In this document: positions 8,280-16,510 of the stretch, in pieces | How positions within the stretch are numbered: position 1 is the stretch's first letter | Layout of the letters: the number at the start of each line of letters is the position of its first letter | Virus record (IMG/VR): IMGVR_UViG_3300002835_013445 | Coordinates: 1 to 56,575 of that record | Direction: 5' to 3' (one strand) | From: a virus | Length of the DNA: 56,575 nt | Position numbers and translations under genes: made by a program | Notes under the pieces: model-generated | What the model was told of the DNA's origin: nothing | Databases searched by the model: none | What the model saw: only the letters and a program-made list of their open reading frames with translations

Positions 8280-9336
8280 TTTAAATTGTCCAATAAATTT
8301 TACTGGCTATGGTATAACATCATTTAATATATACAAATGTTTAAGAGAAAAACTTGATATCTGTTTATTCCCAATAGGTGGCGCACAAGTAGATTCTCAA
8401 GAATATGCTGCTATGTTATCTCACGACATGGGGAAACAAGACACTTTTAATAATGAGGATACGTGTCTAAAGATATGGCATCAATTTGATTTGGCGAACA
8501 GAATAGGCAATAAAAAATATGGAGCCCTAACATTTTTTGAAACCGACAAACTCAAACCAAAAGAAGTTAGGATGATAAACAACCTAGACACCATCTTTGT
8601 CGCGTCAAATTGGGCAAAAGATATTTTAATAAATAACGGCATCAATATTCCTATTATTGTTAGCCCATTAGGAGTAGATCCCAATATTTTTAATGATTCA
8701 GTAAATAACTTAGTAAAGAAAGATACTGATAAATATATTTTTCTAAATATAGGCAAGTGGGAGATTAGAAAAGGACACGATGTTTTACTCGATATTTTTA
8801 ATGAAGCGTTTGATGAAAAAGATAACGTTGAACTATGGATGTTAAATCACAATCCATTTTTATCTCAAGAAGATAATAACACATGGATAACTCTATATAA
8901 AAATAGCAAACTAGGATCCAAAATTAAAATTTTACCAAGAATTAATCTTCATTCAGATGTTGCTAAGTTAATAGCATTATCTGATTGTGGTATTTTTCCC
9001 GCAAGGGCAGAAGGATGGAACAATGAGATACCAGAGTTCTTTGCCTTAAATAAGCCAGTAATCTGCACAAATTATTCAGCACATACAGAATATTGCGATA
9101 AAAATAATTCTTTCCTCATTGATATAGACGGGCTTACTCCTGCTATAGACAATAAATTTTTCGACGGATTTGGTAATTGGGCTGATTTTGGCGATAATCA
9201 AATCGAACAAACCATAGAACACATGAGATATGTGTATAAAAATAATGTTAAAACTAATCAAGCTGGTTTGGAAAAATCCAAAACATTAGCTTGGTCTAAT
9301 ACAGCCAATATTATATACAATCATCTATTCGGATAA
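8266..9336 (+). CDS. Glycosyltransferase, GT4-like (GT-B fold)
   Basis: 356 residues. FINLGKW-like donor strand (FLNIGKWEIRKGHDVLLDIF) in the middle and, near residue 245, ALSDCGIFPARAEGWNNEIP with EFFALNKPVICTNYSAHTE, the typical E-x7-E donor site of GT4 enzymes. The N-terminus has GYGITSFN as the acceptor-side loop. Start ATG 8266 overlaps the GMP reductase stop by 14 bases. It belongs to the sugar operon that starts at the window edge and probably adds a further residue to the same glycan. Donor unknown. Confidence 0.87.
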   Translation: MQKLNLNCPINFTGYGITSFNIYKCLREKLDICLFPIGGAQVDSQEYAAMLSHDMGKQDTFNNEDTCLKIWHQFDLANRIGNKKYGALTFFETDKLKPKEVRMINNLDTIFVASNWAKDILINNGINIPIIVSPLGVDPNIFNDSVNNLVKKDTDKYIFLNIGKWEIRKGHDVLLDIFNEAFDEKDNVELWMLNHNPFLSQEDNNTWITLYKNSKLGSKIKILPRINLHSDVAKLIALSDCGIFPARAEGWNNEIPEFFALNKPVICTNYSAHTEYCDKNNSFLIDIDGLTPAIDNKFFDGFGNWADFGDNQIEQTIEHMRYVYKNNVKTNQAGLEKSKTLAWSNTANIIYNHLFG

Positions 9337-9340
9337 TACT

Positions 9341-10000
9341 ATGCCAATACCATCAAGAAAACAAAACGAAGATAGAAACGTATACATATCTCGCTGCATG
9401 GGTAACGAGACAATGAAAAAAGAATATCCAGATCAAAAACAAAGAGTCGCTATTTGTCTTGGTCAGACACGAACCAAAAAAAGCTCTGGAGGAATTTTTA
9501 GTCAAGCACTAGAAATTTTAGGCTTTACATTGGGTTGTGAAGAATGTGATGGTTATGAAGAAACTCTTGATCACTCAAATATTGTAATACCAGCAAAAGA
9601 AGACTATGTTGATTTTGGAGAAGCAACAGAAGAATACGATCTTTCAACATTAGCCGCTTATATGTATAAAAACCCAAGAACCGGAGAGATGTATTACTAT
9701 GATATGCGTGGTGCCTATACAAAAGACGGTAAATCTTTAGTCTATGTTGGTAAGGCTAGTGAATATCAAGGACGAAAAGTTACTTTAAATAAACCTTTCA
9801 GAACACCAAGCGGTCCAAAAAAAATGAGTGTTTATGTTAAAAATGAAAAAGGTAATGTAGTTAAAGTAAATTTTGGCGACCCAAATATGAAAATTAAGAA
9901 AAATATTCCCGAAAGAAGAAAAAGTTTTAGAGCAAGACATAACTGTGAGAATCCTGGACCAAAGTGGAAAGCAAGATATTGGTCTTGCAAAGCTTGGTAA
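9341..10000 (+). CDS. Phage structural-type protein with conserved N- and C-terminal motifs
   Basis: 219 residues. The N-terminus MPIPSRKQNEDRNVYISRCM followed by a KEYPDQKQRVAIC stretch is a motif I know from many tailed-phage virion or head-maturation proteins. The C-terminus, with RRKSFRARHNCENPGPKWKA and YWSCKAW, is another frequent phage end motif. The middle (about 60-150) is acidic and then Lys/Gly-rich. I infer a virion or morphogenesis role but cannot name it. It starts four bases after the glycosyltransferase. A promoter-like site lies at its 3' end. Confidence 0.7.
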   Translation: MPIPSRKQNEDRNVYISRCMGNETMKKEYPDQKQRVAICLGQTRTKKSSGGIFSQALEILGFTLGCEECDGYEETLDHSNIVIPAKEDYVDFGEATEEYDLSTLAAYMYKNPRTGEMYYYDMRGAYTKDGKSLVYVGKASEYQGRKVTLNKPFRTPSGPKKMSVYVKNEKGNVVKVNFGDPNMKIKKNIPERRKSFRARHNCENPGPKWKARYWSCKAW

Positions 10001-10012
10001 TACCCCTATAAT
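9985..10012 (+). promoter_or_regulatory. Sigma-70-like promoter (TTGCAA-16-TATAAT)
   Basis: A perfect -10 box TATAAT at 10007-10012 lies 16 bases after TTGCAA at 9985-9990. The same 16-base spacing is seen at two better matches (20613-20640 and 37073-37100). Transcription would start about 10019 and give a short leader before the gene at 10031. It lies partly inside the preceding gene. Confidence 0.5.
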
Positions 10013-10030
10013 ATACGGAGAATAATTATT

Positions 10031-10513
10031 ATGAATGATCGCATCAAAGATATACTTAGTTCTATTAACAAAACTCTTTCAGAAACAACCAAGGCAGAAG
10101 ATATAGACTTTACAAAAGTTGAAGATATGGAAGTAGAAAGTCCAGAAATGGAATTGATGGAATATAAGTATGATTTCTATCAAATGAGCCTAGGCTCGAT
10201 AAAGTCTATTGCAAAACATGCTCAGGCAATAGTAGACGCTCTAGAAAATCCTTCTGTAAAGGAAGGCTTGACAGAAAGTTGGTTACAAGGTAAAATCGCT
10301 GTGACAGAAGATTATATGATTACTATCCACAATTTCCTCATGTTCGGTGAAACAGAAACCGATACAGAAGGAGCGGAAGCAGCAAAGAATCTTCCTGGCC
10401 TGTGGGAAAACATTCGTAAGAAAAGAGAACGCATGGGTAAAAAATATAAACCAGCAAAACCAGGAGACAAAGATAGACCAGATCCAGAGCAGTGGAAAAA
10501 ATTAACTAAATAA
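10031..10513 (+). CDS. Conserved phage protein, probably virion-associated
   Basis: 160 residues, mostly helical and charged. The middle (MEYKYDFYQMSLGSIKSIAK onward) and the C-terminal GLWENIRKKRERMGKKYKPA, which ends in a Lys/Pro/Asp-rich tail, resemble short proteins next to head genes in many large phages, where the end motif is common. A clear ribosome site GGAG sits about ten bases before the ATG. Function unknown; a structural or assembly role is inferred from the motif and the gene before it. Confidence 0.65.
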   Translation: MNDRIKDILSSINKTLSETTKAEDIDFTKVEDMEVESPEMELMEYKYDFYQMSLGSIKSIAKHAQAIVDALENPSVKEGLTESWLQGKIAVTEDYMITIHNFLMFGETETDTEGAEAAKNLPGLWENIRKKRERMGKKYKPAKPGDKDRPDPEQWKKLTK

Positions 10514-10566
10514 GTAAAAAGTTAATTTAAAAAGAGTTTAGGACAACTTCTTAATAAAGGAAATAT

Positions 10567-11223
10567 ATGATACCATCCGTTGGTAAACCGAAGATTTTAT
10601 ATCAAGACCATAAAAATATTAAATTCGAATCTCTAGATTTTTATATTAACTTAGCCAAAAAGATTATATCTAAAATGGCTCCAACATTTTTTTCTGGACT
10701 TTCCAAAGAAATGTTAAAAAATGAGGACGCAATATCGTTTGTTGCTAATGCAATAATGATGGGTGATTGGAGATGGAAAAAAGATACAATTAAAGATAAT
10801 TCCAATGAAGAGAAACAATATAAGACACTCTATTCATATAGGAATCAATGCGGCATATGGGCTATACAAACATATGTAACCAAAAGATATAAACAAAATA
10901 ATAGTTCTAAAAAAATAAAAGAGAAGTACTCAATTAATTATACAGACGATAATGATGTTTCGCTAGAAAGCGTTATTGCTGATCATTCTCAAATTGAGCC
11001 AGTAGACAAAATTATTGAGGAAGAAAAAAATAATAATATCAAATCTTTGATAGAGCAACTGTTTAATACAGATATTCTATCTGATAAACAAAAAGACCAA
11101 GTTAAGATGTACTATTATGATAATATGACATTAGAACAAATTGGCAGAGTTCAAGGAGTAACTAGAGAGGCAGTTAGGCAAAGTATTAAAACAGCCATAT
11201 CTAAAATTAGGACTCTTATATGA
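10567..11223 (+). CDS. Sigma-70 family RNA polymerase sigma factor (phage late type)
   Basis: 218 residues. The last 45 form a sigma region 4 helix-turn-helix: LSDKQKDQVKMYYYDNMTLE, then IGRVQGVTREAVRQSIKTA, which has the sigma-type recognition helix. Residues 40-110 (NEDAISFVANAIMMGDWRWK and the aromatic stretch after it) look like a divergent region 2. It would direct host RNA polymerase to phage promoters, perhaps late ones. The ribosome site AAAGGA is close to the ATG. It leads an operon of four small unknown genes with ATGA-type overlaps. I cannot see its promoter consensus directly. Confidence 0.8.
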   Translation: MIPSVGKPKILYQDHKNIKFESLDFYINLAKKIISKMAPTFFSGLSKEMLKNEDAISFVANAIMMGDWRWKKDTIKDNSNEEKQYKTLYSYRNQCGIWAIQTYVTKRYKQNNSSKKIKEKYSINYTDDNDVSLESVIADHSQIEPVDKIIEEEKNNNIKSLIEQLFNTDILSDKQKDQVKMYYYDNMTLEQIGRVQGVTREAVRQSIKTAISKIRTLI

Positions 11224-11651
11224 AACAAATAAAAATTCTTCACCTGATTTTTTCATATGATTTAAAAAATAAAAATACCTATATATTATCTACCAATAGT
11301 GATGATATTATTGTTCCATATTCAATTATAGATAAGCCTATTTTTATTCAAGAGCAAATAAAAACAACAATATTAGGTTTTTTTCAAGATCCAACTATAA
11401 AAAATATAATTGATATAGATGTCTGTATGTTGGAAATTCAGAATGATCTTTTAATGAGATACATTGAAGACAATAATGACAAATACTCATATGATCAAAA
11501 TGAAGATTTATGTATGTTGTCCAGCACTATTATGTTAGATAAAAACTTCTCTATGTTAAATTGGCTACCAATAGAATTTGAAACAGATCTATCAAAAAAG
11601 AAATCGGTAGACTTTTTAATTGATGATACGCTAAAAAGAATTTCTTTATAA
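11220..11651 (+). CDS. Unrecognised 143-residue protein
   Basis: I do not recognise this gene. It starts in an ATGA overlap with the sigma factor stop. The protein is soluble, acidic and rich in Ile, Asp and Asn, with a predicted mixed alpha/beta pattern and no Cys cluster or membrane segment. The coupling to the sigma factor suggests a shared expression time; an accessory or anti-sigma role is possible but nothing in the sequence proves it. Confidence 0.6.
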   Translation: MKQIKILHLIFSYDLKNKNTYILSTNSDDIIVPYSIIDKPIFIQEQIKTTILGFFQDPTIKNIIDIDVCMLEIQNDLLMRYIEDNNDKYSYDQNEDLCMLSSTIMLDKNFSMLNWLPIEFETDLSKKKSVDFLIDDTLKRISL

Positions 11652-11652
11652 T

Positions 11653-12054
11653 ATGCTAAAAAATATCTTTAATCTTTTTTCAAAAACTAAAAAAGAAGAC
11701 CATTCAAAAGATAATCAAGACCTATATAATAAAAACGATCTTTTTAATATCTTAATTTCTTTGAATGAAAAATTTGAAATAGATCTTGTTGTTTATATAA
11801 AAGACACTCAACATAATTCTCTTACAGAGATAGAACACGCTGTGGTTTGTTCTGAATTTTTGAATAGTTCTTTTACTAATAAAATAAAAGACCAAATTCT
11901 TGAAATAATCAATAAGCAAATAAAAAACGAAGACAATTCATCTCTTATAGAAAACATATGTTTGGTAGACCAAATTACTCACAACACCAAAGATAATAGT
12001 AATGATGACGTATTTATACAACCGTCCCAAGTTTTTAGTAAGTATTTAACATGA
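11653..12054 (+). CDS. Unrecognised 133-residue protein
   Basis: No family recognised. A short Lys-rich, hydrophobic N-terminus (MLKNIFNLFSKTKKED) precedes a charged, mainly helical body, with DLFNILISLNEKFEIDLVVY as the best-ordered part. It follows the previous gene by one base and overlaps the next by four (ATGA). The two proteins at 11220 and here have similar size and composition and might act together. Confidence 0.6.
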   Translation: MLKNIFNLFSKTKKEDHSKDNQDLYNKNDLFNILISLNEKFEIDLVVYIKDTQHNSLTEIEHAVVCSEFLNSSFTNKIKDQILEIINKQIKNEDNSSLIENICLVDQITHNTKDNSNDDVFIQPSQVFSKYLT

Positions 12055-12461
12055 AAGATATTCCAACTATAATGTGGGAAAAATGGAAAGATCCTTTCGG
12101 TATTGATGATCAATTAGATTCAGATACAGATGATGACTATATAGATAGTTTTGAGGAAGAAAATTACGAGACGCAAAATAAAAAAATTAAGTGTCAAATA
12201 ATAGCGACACCATTTGGCATTATTCCTATTAACGAAAATACGGCTTCAGGATCTATATTTAATTTTTGGAATGGACATACAAATTTTGCTATAACAAAAG
12301 GTGTTGCCAAAATAATTGAAAATACAATTGGTGTAGAAACCATAAATATTTTTACAAAATATAGATTTAGAATAGCTATTGGTAAAGCATTTAGCGACTC
12401 TAAAGTAATGAGACAAATTAATAATAATGTTTATAATTACATAGAAAATAGTCATGTCTAA
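12051..12461 (+). CDS. Unrecognised acidic 136-residue protein
   Basis: The N-terminus TIMWEKWKDPFG is followed by a very acidic stretch (residues 20-45, many Asp and Glu). The rest (IIATPFGIIPINENTASG, then an aromatic and Ile-rich part) looks like a compact beta/alpha domain. A start of the form W-x-DPFG is something I have seen in small phage proteins next to tail or head genes, but I cannot name the family. Its last 8 bases overlap the ClpP-like gene. Confidence 0.6.
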   Translation: MKDIPTIMWEKWKDPFGIDDQLDSDTDDDYIDSFEEENYETQNKKIKCQIIATPFGIIPINENTASGSIFNFWNGHTNFAITKGVAKIIENTIGVETINIFTKYRFRIAIGKAFSDSKVMRQINNNVYNYIENSHV

Positions 12462-13137
12462 CTCAACATCCAATAAAGAAAACGAATTCGAACTCAGCAA
12501 TATTCATAATTATAATATTGATACAAAACATAGAGAACTGTATTTGCATTCATATTTAGATGTAGAAGAAGAGGGTGGAGTAGACTTTAGATCGGCTATT
12601 CTTTTTGAAAAAAATATTAGATATTTAAATTCCTTATCTATAGAACCTATATTGGTTCATATGCACCTTCCTGGCGGTGTTTGGGGTGATTGCATGGGCA
12701 TCTACGATTGCATAAAACTTTCTAAATCAAAGATTATTATATTAGCCTATGGTAGTGTGGAATCGGCCAGTAGTGTTATATTACAGTCGGCGGATTTGAG
12801 AATTTTAATGCCAAATACCAATGTATTAATTCACTACGGATCTATTAGTGTTGATAACGAACATAAGGCCGCTTTGAGTTGGGTTCAATGGAGTGAAAAA
12901 GAAAGCGAAAAAATGATAGATATTTTTACAGAAAAATATATTGATAGCGATTTAGCCAAAGCAAAAAACTTAAAAAAAATGATGGCAAAAAAACATATAA
13001 TAGCCCAATTAGCTAATAAATGCGACTGGATACTCACAGCACAAGAAGCTGTCAACTATAATTTTGCCGACGGTGTACTTGGTAGTAAGAGATATACAAG
13101 TATAGAGTCGTTAAAAGATATAGTGAAGAAAAAATAA
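12454..13137 (+). CDS. clpP-like: ClpP-like serine protease (S14 family)
   Basis: 227 residues. HMHLPGGVWGDCMGIYD matches the ClpP substrate strand, AYGSVESASSVILQSADLRI contains the catalytic Ser (probably Ser104), MPNTNVLIHYGS has the catalytic His127, and AVNYNFADGVLG has an Asp near residue 207 where ClpP has its Asp. All three are therefore present. Phage ClpP-like enzymes often mature capsids or digest scaffold, but those are usually fused or adjacent to capsid genes, and none is seen here. It overlaps the next gene by a single base (TAATG). Confidence 0.85.
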   Translation: MSNSTSNKENEFELSNIHNYNIDTKHRELYLHSYLDVEEEGGVDFRSAILFEKNIRYLNSLSIEPILVHMHLPGGVWGDCMGIYDCIKLSKSKIIILAYGSVESASSVILQSADLRILMPNTNVLIHYGSISVDNEHKAALSWVQWSEKESEKMIDIFTEKYIDSDLAKAKNLKKMMAKKHIIAQLANKCDWILTAQEAVNYNFADGVLGSKRYTSIESLKDIVKKK

Positions 13138-13784
13138 TGAATATAGAATACAATCTATATAATATAGACTATAATGAAATAGAGCTTAAGGCAAAAATAG
13201 AAGAAGCTATTAAATATAGCGTCTCCTCGATATCAGTACCATTTGCTTATACTAAACTATGCAAGTCTCTAGTCAAAGATACCGGAATTAAGATAGCGAA
13301 CCCAATAGACTATCCATTAGGTATTATGGATACTAATTCGAGAGGATTTGCTATAAAAAACGCTATAGATAACGGCGCACAAAAAATTAATATAGTTATT
13401 CAAAATAATCTATTATGTTCAAAAAAATATGATAAAATAAAACAAGATATACAAAACAATAATAACATTTGCACAGAAAAAAATGTAGACCTGAACTATT
13501 ATGTAGAGTATAGAACTTTTACCCACCAGTCTCTGATCAAAGCCTGTGCAATATTATTAGAAAACAATATACAAAAAGCATATGTTTCTACTGGTTTTAT
13601 GCTAGATAATCCAGAAGATAATCTTATCGCGACAGTTTTATTGAAAGATAAATCAAAAATACAAACAATTTTTACAGGAAACATCTGGACGGTTAAGCAT
13701 GTGGAAAATTTAAGAAAAAATAATATTTCTTATGTATGCACCAATAGTATTGAAAGTATAAAACTAATTCATAAATATCTATAA
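13137..13784 (+). CDS. DeoC-fold protein, probably catalytically dead
   Basis: 215 residues resembling deoxyribose-phosphate aldolase: SSISVPFAYTKLCKSL, KIANPIDYPLGI, GAQKINIVIQNN, AYVSTGFMLDNP and TGNIWTVKHVENL line up with the DeoC barrel strands. The residues that make DeoC an enzyme are replaced: the Asp of VD-x-V is Asn85, the Schiff-base Lys of KTSTG is Tyr149, and the second Lys before GG is absent. So I infer a binding or structural role, not an aldolase. It is coupled to the ClpP-like gene by TAATG. An alignment would settle the substitutions. Confidence 0.65.
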   Translation: MNIEYNLYNIDYNEIELKAKIEEAIKYSVSSISVPFAYTKLCKSLVKDTGIKIANPIDYPLGIMDTNSRGFAIKNAIDNGAQKINIVIQNNLLCSKKYDKIKQDIQNNNNICTEKNVDLNYYVEYRTFTHQSLIKACAILLENNIQKAYVSTGFMLDNPEDNLIATVLLKDKSKIQTIFTGNIWTVKHVENLRKNNISYVCTNSIESIKLIHKYL

Positions 13785-13790
13785 TTTATA

Positions 13791-15071
13791 ATGTCAATTT
13801 TCATCAGTATAGCGTCATATAGAGATCCTGAGACTATCCCAACTATTATTGACGCATATAATAAATCTAAATATAAAGATCAACTAAAATTTGGGGTTCT
13901 TCTTCAAGAAGATCAAGGTTTTTCCAAAAAAGAACTACTGTCGTCTGGTATTAATATAGAATTTTTAGATTATGATTGGAGAGAAAGCCAAGGAACTTGT
14001 TGGGCAAGAAATACTATTCAAAAATTGTTGTTCAATAACGAAGAATATTATTTACAACTTGATTCACATCATAGATTTTGTGAAAATTGGGACGAAAAAT
14101 TAATTGAAATGTTTGAAGAAACACAAAAGACATACTCTAAGCCAATTATTGGAGGATATTGTCCGGGCTATGTTCCAAAAAATGATAAAAATTTGGAACA
14201 AAAACCTATGAGAATTGCTTCTTTTGCAGACTTTACCGATCTTGGCGACCTAATGTTTATTCCCAAAGTTATTAAAGATTATCAAAAACTACAAAATAAA
14301 AAGATAAAACTAATAAAAGCACGATTCTTATCCGGGCACTTTATATTTGCTGGACAAACTTTTGTTAAAGAATGTATATATGATCCAAATATGTATTTTA
14401 GAGGAGAAGAAATAAGTCTATCTGCTAGAGCATATACTAATGGTTACGATTTTTTTCATCCAACAACACCAATAGTTTGGCATGAATATCTTAGAACGGA
14501 ACAAATCAAGCATTGGGACGACCACACAAAAGAAAATGGTTTTATAGTAACGTCTGAAAATAGATCTAATATAGGTAAACAAAGAGCTAGACATTTATTA
14601 GGAATGGAAAAAAACTCTACCAAGTTTGGCAAATATGGTCTTGGAGACAAAAGGACTTTGCATGAATATGAATTATATGCTGGATTAAATTTTGGACAAA
14701 GACTTATTCATAAGGATACCTACGATATTAATGACACATGTAAAGAGCCATATCCCATGACAGAAGAGGAGTGGTCATCTGGCATGCTCAGTAAATATTC
14801 TGTAGAATTTGATATGCCAAATAACTATATGTTAAATCTGATAGATAAAAATGTGAATTCACTAGCTATAATTTTACACGATAGCAAAGACAATATTTCT
14901 TATAGAAAAGATATTAGAAAAAATGATTTTAAAAATTTTAATACCAATATTTTAAGATTGATAGGAAGTATGGAGTCGAAACCACATAGAGTAACACTGA
15001 TACCATTTTTAGAAAACAAATCATCACTACAAACACAAGTAATAAGATCAATAAGGATAGCAAATGAATAA
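13791..15071 (+). CDS. GlcNAc-type glycosyltransferase (GT-A, PF11397-like)
   Basis: 426 residues. IFISIASYRDPETIPTIIDA is the start motif of the glycosyltransferase (GlcNAc) family known from eukaryotes, bacteria and large viruses. YYLQLDSHHRFCENWDEKLI carries the metal-binding D-x-H, SGHFIFAGQTFVKE and FRGEEISLSARAY follow as in the family, and IVWHEYLR supplies a conserved His. It would transfer GlcNAc or a related sugar to a protein or glycan. About 150 C-terminal residues extend past the catalytic domain. The stop overlaps the next gene by eight bases. Confidence 0.85.
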   Translation: MSIFISIASYRDPETIPTIIDAYNKSKYKDQLKFGVLLQEDQGFSKKELLSSGINIEFLDYDWRESQGTCWARNTIQKLLFNNEEYYLQLDSHHRFCENWDEKLIEMFEETQKTYSKPIIGGYCPGYVPKNDKNLEQKPMRIASFADFTDLGDLMFIPKVIKDYQKLQNKKIKLIKARFLSGHFIFAGQTFVKECIYDPNMYFRGEEISLSARAYTNGYDFFHPTTPIVWHEYLRTEQIKHWDDHTKENGFIVTSENRSNIGKQRARHLLGMEKNSTKFGKYGLGDKRTLHEYELYAGLNFGQRLIHKDTYDINDTCKEPYPMTEEEWSSGMLSKYSVEFDMPNNYMLNLIDKNVNSLAIILHDSKDNISYRKDIRKNDFKNFNTNILRLIGSMESKPHRVTLIPFLENKSSLQTQVIRSIRIANE

Positions 15072-15783
15072 AGTACTTTTTATTGCAAAATTTAACGAAG
15101 CGAATAGTTACAACTCTGTTTCCATGTCTAAACAGATACCAAAAAATAAACTTTTGTGTTTTTTTAATGATTATAAATCATATGAGTTATTTAGTAAGAT
15201 TATTCTTAGCGATAATAATCTTGCTAAAATAATAGATCTTAACTTAAACATAACAAATATGATAAACGAATATAAAAATACTTATTCTCATTTTATTTTT
15301 ATTCATTATTCAGACATAGTGTTTGACGAAGAAAAAATAGTTGCAATAGCTAATGGTGTTAAAAATGAACCTGTTGGTATTTATATAGAAGATAAACATA
15401 TGGCTACAATAGCAAGATACGAAGATCTTATAGAACTAAATAGAAAACATTGTCAGTATAAAAACTTGTTCAAAGAGATAAAAAATATAACGCCTAAAAA
15501 ACACATTGTGGGACACGATATTATTGATCATAAAAATATTCCAGATATAATAAATTATGAAAACGATAAATGTCTATTTGCTTTTTTTAACGAACGCAAA
15601 GATCTTGGATTAGTTCAAAGTTATTGCTTTTTTAATAAAAATAACCAAAAAATATATAATATTGACAATAATGTTCTGGGAACCGTTATACAACATACTG
15701 ATAATGACATAACTATTGAATGGAATTTGGATAGTAGCGATACGTCTTGTGTGTATGCTAACGAAAATGGTTGTTTTATTTAA
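15064..15783 (+). CDS. Unrecognised 239-residue protein
   Basis: Not recognised. It has an alternating hydrophobic pattern (KVLFIAKFNEANSYN; then HFIFIHYSDIVFDEE) that suggests an alpha/beta domain similar to glycosyltransferase-type Rossmann or GT-A folds, but no DxD or donor motif is convincing. It overlaps the GlcNAc-type glycosyltransferase and ends a long operon. It could be an accessory glycosyltransferase subunit. Confidence 0.55.
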   Translation: MNKVLFIAKFNEANSYNSVSMSKQIPKNKLLCFFNDYKSYELFSKIILSDNNLAKIIDLNLNITNMINEYKNTYSHFIFIHYSDIVFDEEKIVAIANGVKNEPVGIYIEDKHMATIARYEDLIELNRKHCQYKNLFKEIKNITPKKHIVGHDIIDHKNIPDIINYENDKCLFAFFNERKDLGLVQSYCFFNKNNQKIYNIDNNVLGTVIQHTDNDITIEWNLDSSDTSCVYANENGCFI

Positions 15784-15808
15784 AATGGCTAAATTACTAA
15801 TGAAAAGT

Positions 15809-15838
15809 TTTCAAATATTTTAACTTAATGTGTATACT
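15809..15838 (+). promoter_or_regulatory. Possible promoter before the monocistronic gene
   Basis: A good -10 box TATACT lies at 15833-15838 in a 95-base gap between operons. The -35 region is poor (TTTCAA at 15809, 18 bases upstream), unlike the TTGACT boxes elsewhere, so this may be a late promoter read by another sigma factor. The leader ends in a strong AAGGAG ribosome site 13 bases before the ATG at 15879. Confidence 0.4.
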
Positions 15839-15878
15839 AAAATAGTAAAAGCCAAATATTACAAGGAGCATTCTCATT

Positions 15879-16403
15879 ATGGCAACACAACAAGTAAATG
15901 GTAGCGCAGTAACAGCGACATCAACCAACAACAGGGGTGGTGCGGTTGTTAATGGCGGCACAACCACAATTTTAGATCAAGTTAGTTTAGGCTATTCCAA
16001 TGTTGGTGTTTTTGGTTCTTCTGTTGCAGACGGCACTGATACAGATAAGGCCTTAAGTGCTGGTACTTTCTCTTTTAACAACAGAGGTCCAATCGCTAAA
16101 AGAGTAACAGAATCTTTATCTGGCGTAACAAATACTGTATTGCGAAGTGGTGCTGATCAACCACAATTAATTAGAAGTATTCACAAGCTAGAAGTTGTTA
16201 GAACACGTAGATTAACAACAGCTATTCGTGCTGGTTCCTGGAATATCTACAGTGGTACTTTCACTAGTACTCCAACAGTCGCTGTAGACACCTTTGCGTC
16301 AGACGATGCGGCTAATCCAAGTAGAAGTTCTCCTGGTGAACTAACATATATGACCGGTTCACCAAATCCAGTAAATGATGATTACAAAGCCAAAACAGGC
16401 TGA
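15879..16403 (+). CDS. Probable abundant virion protein (174 residues)
   Basis: The protein is rich in Thr, Ser, Gly, Ala and Val with very few charged residues in its first half (ATQQVNGSAVTATSTNNRGG), low in Ile and Lys compared with all neighbours, and beta-rich. This composition, the separate promoter-like region, a near-perfect ribosome site and a strong terminator all suggest a highly made structural protein, such as a decoration, tail or fibre-associated protein. I recognise no family. No signal peptide or membrane segment. Confidence 0.65.
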   Translation: MATQQVNGSAVTATSTNNRGGAVVNGGTTTILDQVSLGYSNVGVFGSSVADGTDTDKALSAGTFSFNNRGPIAKRVTESLSGVTNTVLRSGADQPQLIRSIHKLEVVRTRRLTTAIRAGSWNIYSGTFTSTPTVAVDTFASDDAANPSRSSPGELTYMTGSPNPVNDDYKAKTG

Positions 16404-16430
16404 GTTTATCATAAATATATTATTTTATAG

Positions 16431-16468
16431 AAATAGGCCATAGAGTAATTCTATGGCTTATTTTTTTT
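16431..16468 (+). terminator. Strong rho-independent terminator
   Basis: An 8-base perfect stem GCCATAGA (16437-16444) pairs with TCTATGGC (16450-16457) over a 5-base loop, extended outward by AAATAG against TTATTT with one G-T pair, and is followed by a run of T (16461-16468). It ends the transcript of the preceding gene and isolates it from the membrane-protein operon downstream. Confidence 0.9.
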
Positions 16469-16510
16469 AGTGTATTATTATACGTGTCGCCACCATTATG
16501 GATCACCAAT

